From Pelosinus propionicus DSM 13327 (lineage in GTDB: Bacteria; Bacillota; Negativicutes; DSM-13327): 64,000 nucleotides of DNA. Location of the stretch: NCBI RefSeq assembly GCF_900114615.1, contig NZ_FOTS01000025.1, positions 1-64,000 on the forward strand, written 5' to 3'. Below the pieces are notes generated by a model. That model did no database searches and was not told the origin of the DNA. It saw only the letters and a list, made by a program, of their open reading frames with translations. A program made the translations under genes and the position numbers. Below, piece after piece: positions 16,519 to 23,930 of this stretch (its first letter is position 1; every line of letters begins with the position of its first letter).

Positions 16519-16555
16519 TAGGCATGTATATTTAACTCATAAATATACATGCCTA
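16519..16555 (-). terminator. Terminator of the Thoeris-like operon
   Basis: TAGGCATGTATATTTA pairs perfectly with TAAATATACATGCCTA (16-bp stem, loop ACTCA). On the minus strand it is followed by TTTTTA. It lies at the left end of the cassette. Between it and the macro-domain gene (16556-16828) I see nothing beyond AT-rich sequence. Confidence 0.8.
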
Positions 16556-16828
16556 CGTTTTCAATAATTTTCGTTTTCTGAAATTATTCTGCAACAACTT
16601 TTAAGTTGAAAGACTGCTAGCCATACTATAATGCATGAAAATTCATTCATAGTTTCGTGTTCAAATAACATCTATGAATTATTTCAATATGACTTCTTAG
16701 ATTTATTCCGCTTTACTATCACACGATGAAACACTATATTGCACTTATTTTTCAATCGTGTAAGCTGAAATTTTTGTTTTGATATATTGAATTGTAGTTT
16801 CCTGTGTTTAGTTAGAATATACCATTAA

Positions 16829-17686
16829 TTATTTTCCTATGTCATTGATGGAAAAACCAATGTTTTTCTTGCAAACAATACGTAGCTTGTGCGGATTTTT
16901 TATTTTATGAGAACTTAATTTATACGACAAAATCATCATGTCAACTAAATCTTGCTGTGAAAAAGATGCTCCCGCTCCACCATCAAATGACGTTGTTCCT
17001 GCGCCTAATACTGGTACGCATACATCATTTTCAGAATAGTTATTCTCTAATTCCTTCCACAACCAATCCAAACACTCAAGATACTCGTCACGAGAAAAGA
17101 ATCGCCCTTTACCTTTTTCATCTAATTTTGCAAACGCCATCAATAAGTCATCGCCATTTGGTACTATGGTTCCTGAATCATACCGTGTTTTACGCAGATA
17201 TTTTGATTTGCTTTGGGCTGGTATAATTTGCGCAGAACTGATTAACTGTTGGACATCTAAATCTGGATGCAATTTTAAATACTGGCCGCATATGGAACCT
17301 GGATTTATATCTGGCGTTGCGTTACCTACTTGTGTTGTAAAACACTCATCAAAATTGATTACTCGCTTGCATTTCCTCTTTTCGAGAATATCTCCATACT
17401 CTACAATAATCGAATAATTTTGACCTTTGATTGTAATACTACTGCGAAATTTCAAAAAAGCCATATATAGAAACGATGTTACAACACAAACAAGCAAAAA
17501 GCACATAAGACGAGAAATTATAATATTAACATCTTGAGCATCTAAACGCGCAAACCATTCACATTGTTCAAGAGTCTCTTTCGTTATCCATTCATATTTT
17601 CCAAAGAATGCCTCTGGCACAAAGGTAAATATACCTGTGACGGTAGCAAATGCTAGAGTTACCCTCTTTACGACGAAATCAATCAA
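16829..17686 (-). CDS. TM-macro effector, type II Thoeris ThsA-like
   Basis: 285 residues from TTG 17686. Two hydrophobic helices (LAFATVTGIFTFVPEAFF near residues 9-27 and IISRLMCFLLVCVVTSFLYM near 57-76) precede a cytosolic macro-type domain, in which DDLLMAFAKLDEKGKGRFF, VCVPVLGAGTTSFDGGAGAS and KLRIVCKKNIGFSIND are the core blocks. In type II Thoeris such a TM-macro protein senses a histidine-ADP-ribose signal made by the TIR partner and disrupts the membrane. The start TTG overlaps the TIR stop codon (TTGA), so translation is coupled. The family is recalled from published Thoeris descriptions; no search was run. Confidence 0.7.
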   Translation of the reverse strand: MIDFVVKRVTLAFATVTGIFTFVPEAFFGKYEWITKETLEQCEWFARLDAQDVNIIISRLMCFLLVCVVTSFLYMAFLKFRSSITIKGQNYSIIVEYGDILEKRKCKRVINFDECFTTQVGNATPDINPGSICGQYLKLHPDLDVQQLISSAQIIPAQSKSKYLRKTRYDSGTIVPNGDDLLMAFAKLDEKGKGRFFSRDEYLECLDWLWKELENNYSENDVCVPVLGAGTTSFDGGAGASFSQQDLVDMMILSYKLSSHKIKNPHKLRIVCKKNIGFSINDIGK

Positions 17687-18291
17687 AATCCAAGTACCTC
17701 TTTTATGTATGAATAGTCTCCAACTTTCTTCCCATTAGAATCGATTTTCCAGAATGGTTTCGCATCATTTTCGTAACATTTCATATATGTGGGAAGCCAA
17801 TTTGATTCATTACGTGTAGAATTATATACGATAATGATTGTTTTTTTCTTCTTTTGGGACTGTTCAAATTCATGACGAAGGTAAGAACACTTATTTATGT
17901 TTCCGTAATCGTCATTCTCGCTAGGCGTGGAAACACTGAAAACTGTACACGCTTTAGCGCCGTTGGTATTTTGCTTATATGGTGTACAAGTACACTCCCA
18001 TTGTTCTTTAGAAATACGTTCGCATCCGCTTCCTGCTGTTCGAGAAGCAGTCATATCGCCCACAATAAAAATCGCTGCCGACGAAGCGTTAATTTGGCGA
18101 TTAAATTCGGCTTTCAAATCACAAATTCGGCAATCATCGCTATTAGCCACACTGCCAGACGACACCTTCGACATATCAATAAAATCGACTTTATGGAGAT
18201 TATCCATTCCCCATTTATTCAATTCCTCTACTACATTTTTATCACCATTTAGCTGGTCATAGTCCGCGCTGATGTAAACTTGCTTACTCAT
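17683..18291 (-). CDS. TIR-domain signal synthase, Thoeris ThsB-like
   Basis: 202 residues from ATG 18291 (AAAGGAG about 10 nt upstream; a GTG at 18300 touches that site). It begins MSKQVYISADYDQLNGDKN, the first TIR strand; DLKAEFNRQINASSAAIFIV is a central helix-strand pair; YLRHEFEQSQKKKKTIIIVY holds a Glu in the usual place of the catalytic residue. TIR enzymes of Thoeris systems cut NAD+ on infection and make a cyclic or conjugated ADP-ribose signal for the effector encoded beside them. It is translationally coupled to the TM-macro gene, and both lie in the inverted-repeat cassette. Confidence 0.7.
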   Translation of the reverse strand: MSKQVYISADYDQLNGDKNVVEELNKWGMDNLHKVDFIDMSKVSSGSVANSDDCRICDLKAEFNRQINASSAAIFIVGDMTASRTAGSGCERISKEQWECTCTPYKQNTNGAKACTVFSVSTPSENDDYGNINKCSYLRHEFEQSQKKKKTIIIVYNSTRNESNWLPTYMKCYENDAKPFWKIDSNGKKVGDYSYIKEVLGF

Positions 18292-18371
18292 GCAAATCAC
18301 GCTCCTTTGGGGATAATTTTAATATTTCAAACTATACAAGGTCGTTAATAACAACTGTAACATTTTAGTAT

Positions 18372-18401
18372 ATTATAGCACAAACAATCTTATCTCGTCA
18401 C
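18372..18401 (-). promoter_or_regulatory. Predicted promoter of the Thoeris-like operon
   Basis: On the minus strand, TATAAT at 18377-18372 with GTGACG about 18 bp upstream (near 18396-18401), 80 bp before the TIR start. The -10 is perfect and the -35 is moderate. Confidence 0.45.
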
Positions 18402-18561
18402 ACCGTTAGCCGTCTTTACAATTTATATTATGAGAAGTGTGCTGATGGAGGTGTAAGCTATTTTGATTTTATATGTACTTCAATCAGGTACAATGCTAGG
18501 CATCTTCGAAAATTCAAATTTGTAATAATCTCATTTTTACATTGAAACCCATTAAAAGCCA

Positions 18562-18663
18562 TCAAAACTCCATCTCTTCATCGTCTGATATTTGCTCCAC
18601 TAACTTCGGATTTGCTTCAAAATTGCCTGTTTTTGTGTTGTAAATATTAAAATGTATAATCAT
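18562..18663 (-). CDS. Possible 33-residue peptide upstream of the TIR gene
   Basis: ATG 18663 to TGA 18562 encodes a peptide starting MIIHFNIYNTKTGNFEANPK and ending SDDEEMEF, with protein-like composition. It overlaps a five-codon frame (MYNRL) that has AAAGGA in front of it, and the start lies inside a perfect hairpin (18649-18680). It could be a real small protein, a leader peptide, or the surviving C-terminus of a lost gene. No homologue known to me. Confidence 0.25.
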   Translation of the reverse strand: MIIHFNIYNTKTGNFEANPKLVEQISDDEEMEF

Positions 18664-18680
18664 AAGCGATTATACATTTT
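18649..18680. repeat. Perfect hairpin at the right end of the cassette
   Basis: AAAATGTATAATC pairs with GATTATACATTTT around ATAAGC. It mirrors the long AT-rich hairpin at the left end (16519-16555). It has no T tract suited to termination of the Thoeris operon, so its role is open: structural end signal, incoming-transcript barrier or leader control. Confidence 0.5.
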
Positions 18681-19287
18681 GTGAATTCCTTTATATACTT
18701 TGTCTACAGTCTGAAGCCACCTTTGCGGTGGCTTTTCTTTTTGCCGAAAATACAACTATAATCTTATTTTTATACTGGTCAAAAATAACCATCTTCCACG
18801 ATTTAAAAACCACTGAAAAGGAACCCAAAAGCAGACTGTAGAGCAACTAATAGGAATATAGAACCACGTCAGTCGTTTGGAAATTTTTTCAGGATAAATT
18901 GAATCGCAAAATTGATTGAGTTGAAACCTTTTCAGTCGTTGTTCATTAAAAAGTGTCGCTGAAATACCTTAAAGTGCATTATACGGTAATTGTAAATACC
19001 ATGTTTAAAAAATAGCGATATTTTTAAAATTATTTTCACAAAATGGTAGATTAAGGTCTTTTCTATTTCAGTATTCGCAATATTTTAGATAGGATATAAA
19101 TGTATAGCTTTACCACTATGAATTGTGGCGTTGCTTTCGACAATGGCATACAATCGGGACCAGTGAGTACCCAACTGGCTGATATGGGCCCTTCTCGCTT
19201 CGAGTGGGATAAAGAATCAGGAGGATAGGGAAAAGTAAAGGTCTACGCCTTGAAAAAAACGTAAAAGACAATTAAATAAAAAAATTA

Positions 19288-20175
19288 CCGACAATTGCCA
19301 AATTGTCGTTCATATAGTTGCATATCTCTCTGGTGTGCGGAGATATCGGCAAAGCCAGCCGATAGACTTCGCTTTGCAACCGCCAATGCTGTAGCCAACA
19401 GTATGCAGGTTGTAAGGGAGCCGCGATGTGCATGGAAACATGCAAGCAATCGTGGCACTGAGGGCTGTCAAGCTGAAATGCTTGGCTTCTACTCATTATC
19501 TTACAGAGATGCGGATTATGGGCGACCGAGACATGGCTATGCAGACGTTCTTCTGTATAGCTTGATTACAACTAAGTGGGTGTAAATCCCATCGGTGGGG
19601 TGCGGGAAACCGTACAACGCTGCCAAGCGAGGGAGCGGATAGGGTTTAACCTATCGGGAGTAATCCCAAACGTGATATAGCTTAACTCGTCAACCCGTCG
19701 AAGCGTCGACGGTAATGCACCTTGAAATGGTGCTACTTGGTGATATCTGGCATGGTGCTAGGTTCTAACCGCCTTGACCCCTGTACTCCGACCGAAATTG
19801 CGAAAGCAAAAGTAAGGCGGGCCTTCTATATTCCTCCGCTTGAGGATACAGGGCGAAGCGCAACACCTACCCCAGATGCATAGTAGTTGTAGTCTAATCG
19901 GGTAAGGTCCGACTGGTACGGATAAAACCGTACACAAGGACTGGAAGCGAGAATTAGTAGAGTTTGAGCTGCGATGCGCAGAACAGTGTCAAAGCGAAGC
20001 CGAATGGTGTGGCAACCATTTCATTAAGGCTGCTTGAAAGTTCCACCTCTCCAGATGGAGATATGCAAAGGGGTGGCTCCCCTTCTGTGCCGATATTTTA
20101 TTCGTTTACACCCTATCGATACAGAAGGCGAGCCAGCTTAGGCGGGAGCCTGTCCATGTAGTACGACGGGAGTTG
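19288..20175 (+). ncRNA. Large structured RNA of unknown class (about 0.9 kb)
   Basis: No convincing gene, but dense pairing. GNRA-capped hairpins read only on the plus strand: GCATG-GAAA-CATGC (19430-19443), GTGCGG-GAAA-CCGTAC (19600-19615), TTGC-GAAA-GCAA (19798-19809), AGGC-GGGA-GCCT (20140-20151). Others are CGACAATT/AATTGTCG (from 19289), CCGTCGA/TCGACGG (19695-19712) and GTACGG/CCGTAC (19916-19933). Longer-range pairs: CCCTGTA with TACAGGG (19779-19785/19847-19853) and CTTCTGT with ACAGAAG (20082-20088/20121-20127). Base composition is richer in G+C than the flanks. Size and context resemble giant ornate RNAs such as GOLLD or ROOL; an ORF-less group II intron is the main alternative. 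The 5' limit is uncertain. The stretch 18735-19287 before it is AT-rich with nothing clear. Confidence 0.65.
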
Positions 20176-20180
20176 AAACA

Positions 20181-20831
20181 ATGGTCTATGAAGATGAAGC
20201 TTGGCAGGAATTTTTGGAACAAATCATTCGTCTCGTTGCGCGACACGGATATAAATACTTTTCCTTATCTAAGTATCCGCTTGAGAAGAAATCCTTCAAA
20301 TGTGACGCAACGGATAAAAAATTGACTACCAAATATAGGGCAGAGGCAACGTCAATGCAAAGATATAGAGGCAAAAAGAAAGGCTTTTGCGCCTATTACT
20401 ACCTTCGTTGGAAGGAGTATATCGTAATCTTGAAAACACCTGGGCAGGTTCCTCCTGGCATAATTCAGGATGATGCCTTCTTCTCTATAGCAAAGCACTC
20501 TCTAAAAATCAGAATAAGTGCCTTTATCACGGTAGAAATTTTTGAGCGCGATGGAAAAATTTCCGCCAAGTTGGCCGATGAAACCTATTGGGAATTGAAA
20601 AATAAGCTCTTCTATGTGGCTAACAGTGCGCAAAAAGCACGCAATCCCCAGCAACTAATCGAGGCATTTAAAAAATTAAACGGCCTTCCGTGCTGGCGAG
20701 GTATTCTACAACAAAAAAGCAGATTAAAAAGATACTGCTTAAGTCTTGCAAAGAAAAGAGGACTAAAGCTACATTCCAATGACCTGCACTTTAGAATTCT
20801 CCGTCACGCGAATAAAAAAATGGCTAACTGA
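20181..20831 (+). CDS. Basic protein of unknown function next to the large RNA
   Basis: 216 residues, GGGAG 8 nt before ATG 20181. Soluble and Lys/Arg-rich, with aromatic strands in the middle (GFCAYYYLRWKEYIVILKTP) and a strongly basic helical end (QQKSRLKRYCLSLAKKRGLK). I recognise no family: no HNH, RuvC, reverse transcriptase or LAGLIDADG motif. The start lies a few bases after the end of the structured RNA and a strong terminator follows, so RNA and protein probably share a transcript. The composition would suit RNA binding. A ribonucleoprotein partnership is inference. Confidence 0.6.
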   Translation: MVYEDEAWQEFLEQIIRLVARHGYKYFSLSKYPLEKKSFKCDATDKKLTTKYRAEATSMQRYRGKKKGFCAYYYLRWKEYIVILKTPGQVPPGIIQDDAFFSIAKHSLKIRISAFITVEIFERDGKISAKLADETYWELKNKLFYVANSAQKARNPQQLIEAFKKLNGLPCWRGILQQKSRLKRYCLSLAKKRGLKLHSNDLHFRILRHANKKMAN

Positions 20832-20843
20832 CCTCAACACGAT

Positions 20844-20891
20844 AACAAAACCCGCTCTCTTGCCCTTTATGGCTTGAAAGCGGGTTTTGTT
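20844..20891. terminator. Strong terminator after the RNA-protein unit
   Basis: AACAAAACCCGC pairs perfectly with GCGGGTTTTGTT around a 24-nt loop. A- and T-rich arms make it usable in both directions. Confidence 0.85.
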
Positions 20892-21071
20892 CATGTCGTA
20901 AAATTTTATAACAAATATGTTATAAAATGTTTAATTATAATATATTTTTATAAAAAGGTCCAGAAAATTTTTCGTTTTTCTTAAAAATCGCCTACATTGC
21001 GCTAAAGAATATGCTATCCTGTAAAAGTAGTAAGTCCATTAGAGCTACTAAAACAACAGGAAGGTGATTTT

Positions 21072-22364
21072 ATGGCTAAGAAGAAAAAGGAAAACACACG
21101 AGGCGAACGTGGTTTAGGCACAGTTATCAAAAAGGACAACGGAATTTTTGAAACGCAGGTTACAGTCGGTTATGACCCTATCAGCAAAAAGCGTATTCGA
21201 GAAACATTTTCTTCTTCCGACAAAGAGGAAGTAAAAAACAAGCGGCTAGAATTTTTACAGCGACGTAATCGATTTAACGGGATTTATGATAAAGATATTA
21301 CACTTAGCGAATGGATTATGGAATGGCTAGAAGATATAAAATCCATATCTCTCGCCAAGACAACTTATGCAAAATACAATACGCTTATTAAAACACATAT
21401 TATCCCCCGCTTAGGTAGCTTCCCTCTAAGAGATATCACGCAAAAACACATCCAGCAATTTATAAATACCATCTATAAAGAAGGCACCCCAAGGAAGCGG
21501 GGGGAAATTTCAATTAAGGGTACACCATTATCTCCAGCTACTGTTGTAGAGTGTCATAGCATATTGTTTGCTTCTTTAGATTTAGCTACAACCCCCGACA
21601 AAGGGCTACTAGAATACAATCCTTGTTCCCATACCGAACTGCCAAAAATCAAACGTCGAGAACGGGATATATTTCAGGATGAAGATATTTGCTTAGTACT
21701 GCAAGAGGCAAGAAAAGCCGATATCGCGGCGGAAGAAAGGTATAAAAATTTTAAGAAAGAGGAAATTTGTTGCTGGCATTTAGCAATCCGCTTACTGTTT
21801 GAAACAGGGTTAAGACGCGGCGAACTCTTAGGATTAAGGTGGAAAGATGTAGACCTACTTACAAGCAATGTTAAAATACAGCAATCCTACGTTTCTTTAA
21901 ACGGGCAGGGAATACCAAGCCAATTGAAAACAAAAAGTTCCTACCGTGGTCTACCTACACAAGTGAGCACAACACAGGAATTAAAGCTTTGGAAAGAAAA
22001 ACAATGGCAAATAAAACTACGTAATAAAACTCTTTACAAAGACCAAGGGTATATATTTACCAATCATATAGGTTTACCAATCGACCCTAATTGGTTTTCT
22101 ACGAAGCTAAAAAAATTACAAGCGAGATTAGGAATTAAAGAATTGTCCCCACATTGTACGCGGCACACAGTAGCCACAAAATTATTACAACAAGGTGTTC
22201 CTATTTCGGATGTACAGGCTTGGGGTGGTTGGGGTTCTCCACGTGTTTTGTTGGAACATTATTCTCACGCTTTACCTTCCAATAAGAACAAAGTACTAAG
22301 CATTTTAGGCGACCTTACAAAAGAAAATGAGCCTTCTGCAAATACAGAAAGCCCAAATCACTAA
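21072..22364 (+). CDS. int: Tyrosine integrase of the element
   Basis: 430 residues, full length for Tn916/phage-type integrases; GGAAGGTG upstream of ATG 21072. An N-terminal arm-binding domain (GLGTVIKKDNGIFETQVTVG, residues ~14-70), a core-binding SAM-like domain (LSEWIMEWLEDIKSISLAKT, ~78-180) and a catalytic domain with TGLRRGELLGLRWKD (Arg ~246), SPHCTRHTVATKLL (HxxR), GGWGSPRVLLEHYSHA (Trp/His and the Tyr nucleophile near 397). All active-site residues are present. The gene ends 110 bp before the tRNA-Val attachment site, with arm-like repeats in between, so it is the recombinase of the element spanning 1091-22519. Confidence 0.95.
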   Translation: MAKKKKENTRGERGLGTVIKKDNGIFETQVTVGYDPISKKRIRETFSSSDKEEVKNKRLEFLQRRNRFNGIYDKDITLSEWIMEWLEDIKSISLAKTTYAKYNTLIKTHIIPRLGSFPLRDITQKHIQQFINTIYKEGTPRKRGEISIKGTPLSPATVVECHSILFASLDLATTPDKGLLEYNPCSHTELPKIKRRERDIFQDEDICLVLQEARKADIAAEERYKNFKKEEICCWHLAIRLLFETGLRRGELLGLRWKDVDLLTSNVKIQQSYVSLNGQGIPSQLKTKSSYRGLPTQVSTTQELKLWKEKQWQIKLRNKTLYKDQGYIFTNHIGLPIDPNWFSTKLKKLQARLGIKELSPHCTRHTVATKLLQQGVPISDVQAWGGWGSPRVLLEHYSHALPSNKNKVLSILGDLTKENEPSANTESPNH

Positions 22365-22379
22365 AAAACCTTTTTATAT

Positions 22380-22408
22380 AGCGCTCAGGTCTAGACCACC
22401 TGAGCGCT
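22380..22408. terminator. Terminator after the integrase gene
   Basis: AGCGCTCAGGT pairs perfectly with ACCTGAGCGCT around CTAGACC, followed by ATTATTTTA. Located 16 bp after the integrase stop codon. Confidence 0.85.
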
Positions 22409-22424
22409 ATTATTTTATCGAAGC

Positions 22425-22448
22425 ACTTAGGCAGAAGTTAGGCAGAAC
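22425..22448 (+). repeat. Paired direct repeat, probable integrase arm-type sites (right end)
   Basis: CTTAGGCAG and TTAGGCAGAAC spaced as in 1288-1311, same orientation, 55 bp from the attachment core. Together with the left block it would flank the core in the excised circle. Confidence 0.5.
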
Positions 22449-22474
22449 CAACCATACCGAAGTGCCTTACATAC

Positions 22475-22551
22475 TGGTGGGGTTAAAGGAACTCGAATCC
22501 CTGACCTCTTCGATGTCAACGAAGCGCTCTAACCAACTGAGCTATAACCCC
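22475..22551 (-). tRNA. tRNA-Val(GAC)
   Basis: Minus-strand cloverleaf: acceptor GGGGTTA/TAACCCC, D arm AGCTCAGTTGGTTAGAGC, anticodon stem CTTCG/CGAAG with loop TTGACAT (anticodon GAC), T loop TTCGAGT, encoded CCA. It is the integration target: bases 22503-22519 are the attachment core. The 3' half was probably supplied by the element and still restores a complete tRNA. Confidence 0.95.
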
Positions 22552-22671
22552 TTTATATTGTAAATATGCTACAAAAATTATTATTTAGCGGAACACTCTT
22601 TATATTATAGAGCATTTAAACTTGCTTTGCAAGTAATTTTTATGTAGCTATATTATGATTACAACCTTTAC

Positions 22672-23187
22672 TCAATAATCACTTTCATATTCTCTAATTA
22701 TTTCTTGAAGACGACTTAAATTATCGATAAGAGCTTCATTGGCATCGTCCCTTAATTCTTGAAGTAGCGTAATGATCTCTTCATAACTTGATTCGAGAGG
22801 CAGATCTCGTGTTTTTTTGATATCAACATCAATCTCTTCTAAGATCATAATTTCCATGATTTCTTCCATTTTTTCTTTTCCTAACTGCTTAACGCTTTCC
22901 AAGGTACTTTTGAGCAACTCAGCTGTTTCCTCAGTAACTTCTTTAACGCTAAGAATGTAATCCTCTTCTGTACGCTCAATCGTATAAAAAAGGTTACCTC
23001 GCTCATTTGATCCTTCAAAAATAAATGGATCACCAAATTTTATGGCCTCTAGTATACGCTCTTCAACTTCTAAATAAATATCGTCAAGACCTGTATGGCT
23101 CGTTTTTTCATCTCCAAAAGTCAGAGAGTATGTTTTTCTTTCTTGTCCCACATTCGTATTGATTCTGTCATTTTCAAAATCGCGCAC
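22672..23187 (-). CDS. Unknown acidic helical protein
   Basis: 171 residues from GTG 23187; GGAGG lies 7 nt upstream, whereas an ATG two codons earlier nearly touches it. The N-terminal ~90 residues look alpha/beta (TYSLTFGDEKTSHTGLDDIY); the rest is a charged helical region, possibly coiled-coil (ETAELLKSTLESVKQLGKEK). No known family. It stands alone on the chromosome side of the tRNA, before the DMT transporter. Confidence 0.6.
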   Translation of the reverse strand: MRDFENDRINTNVGQERKTYSLTFGDEKTSHTGLDDIYLEVEERILEAIKFGDPFIFEGSNERGNLFYTIERTEEDYILSVKEVTEETAELLKSTLESVKQLGKEKMEEIMEIMILEEIDVDIKKTRDLPLESSYEEIITLLQELRDDANEALIDNLSRLQEIIREYESDY

Positions 23188-23341
23188 TTGCATTCCTCCG
23201 TATTTATCCCTTATTCTTTGAAATAACTAAAGATAATTCGACTGCAAGCTAGATTATTCCTCTTTCTTTGAGTGATAGATGAGCAAGAACCTTCATTTTC
23301 TGAGAATCTATAAAATCATAACGCTTTTAGTTACTATTCAT

Positions 23342-23791
23342 TTAACTTAATAGTAACTTTCCTCCAATTGCCAATAATACTAGACCTATTATTTGATTCC
23401 ATCCGTAGCTGCTTTGCTCTAAGCCAAATGCACCAAAGTGATCAATCAGTATAGCTGTCAACACTTGCCCTACGATAATTGCTGTTGTTGCATTGGCCAC
23501 TCCTACCTCTGGAATGCTGGCAGCTACAAGATAAATAATTCCCACGCCAACTATTCCGCCGAAATAGACATACCAAGGAGCCTCTGCAAATGCAGATAAA
23601 TTCCCCTTCCCCATTCTCAATCCAAATAATAGCAACCCAATCAGAATTGTACCTGTAATATGTACAACAAAAGTAGTCTCAAGAAGACCAATCACTTTAC
23701 TCAATCCTGCATTTAAAGCCCCTTGTACTGCCATAAGAACACCAGAAATAAACGCCAATAATAATGCTAATGTATTCCCTGATATATCCAA
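23342..23791 (-). CDS. DMT-family small membrane transporter (DUF606/YdcZ type)
   Basis: 149 residues from TTG 23791, chosen because GGAG lies 8 nt upstream (the GTG at 23800 overlaps it). Five hydrophobic segments, beginning with ALLLAFISGVLMAVQGALNA, a repeat hallmark of the YdcZ half of the drug/metabolite transporter superfamily. VGVANATTAIIVGQVLTAIL is the second conserved repeat. Substrate unknown. Family members often work as a pair or homodimer with opposite topologies; no partner gene adjoins it here. Confidence 0.8.
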   Translation of the reverse strand: MDISGNTLALLLAFISGVLMAVQGALNAGLSKVIGLLETTFVVHITGTILIGLLLFGLRMGKGNLSAFAEAPWYVYFGGIVGVGIIYLVAASIPEVGVANATTAIIVGQVLTAILIDHFGAFGLEQSSYGWNQIIGLVLLAIGGKLLLS

Positions 23792-23930
23792 TCTATACAC
23801 TCCTTAAGACAAATATCGTTCTTCTCTCTTAGAGTAGTATCTTATTTGAATTATCTTTATATACTAGCTAATAAATCAAAAATATTTAAAAACACTTTTA
23901 GCCTAAAAAAAAATACAGGCTTTGCGCCTG

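Larger units (their letters stand above)
16468..18734. mobile_element. Defence cassette with 18-bp terminal inverted repeats, inserted in a terminator hairpin
   Basis: CAGACTGTAGACAAAGTA (16489-16506) and its exact reverse complement (18696-18713) bound 2225 bp. Outside each lies the same 21-bp hairpin in direct orientation (16468-16488 and 18714-18734; stem GCCACC/GGTGGC, loop TTTGC), the right copy followed by a T-rich terminator tail. This is the picture of a transposon-like insertion that duplicated its palindromic target. Inside are only the TIR and TM-macro genes plus one possible peptide; there is no transposase, so any movement would need help in trans. Confidence 0.6.
1091..22519. 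mobile_element. Integrated genetic element in tRNA-Val(GAC)
   Basis: The segment is bounded by two copies of the 17-bp core GACCTCTTCGATGTCAA (1091-1107 and 22503-22519), both within tRNA-Val sequence. A complete tyrosine integrase lies beside the right-hand copy, and matching paired repeats (1288-1311 and 22425-22448) lie just inside each end. The cargo includes an excisionase-like protein, a replication protein, a RadC-like protein, XRE regulators and candidate defence genes. I see no capsid, tail, relaxase or conjugation genes, so it is better described as a satellite-like or integrative element than as a complete prophage or ICE. Its limits are inferred from the repeats. Confidence 0.65.

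Noticed and set aside
19118-19228. 36-codon frame starting MNCGVAFDNGIQSG
   Set aside because: No ribosome binding site and no known homologue; it lies in the region leading into the structured RNA.
19288-20175. Group II intron without ORF
   Set aside because: I could not find a domain V hairpin with the AGC triad and GAAA loop, nor a GTGYG-type 5' end at a plausible border. Not excluded, so the class is left open.
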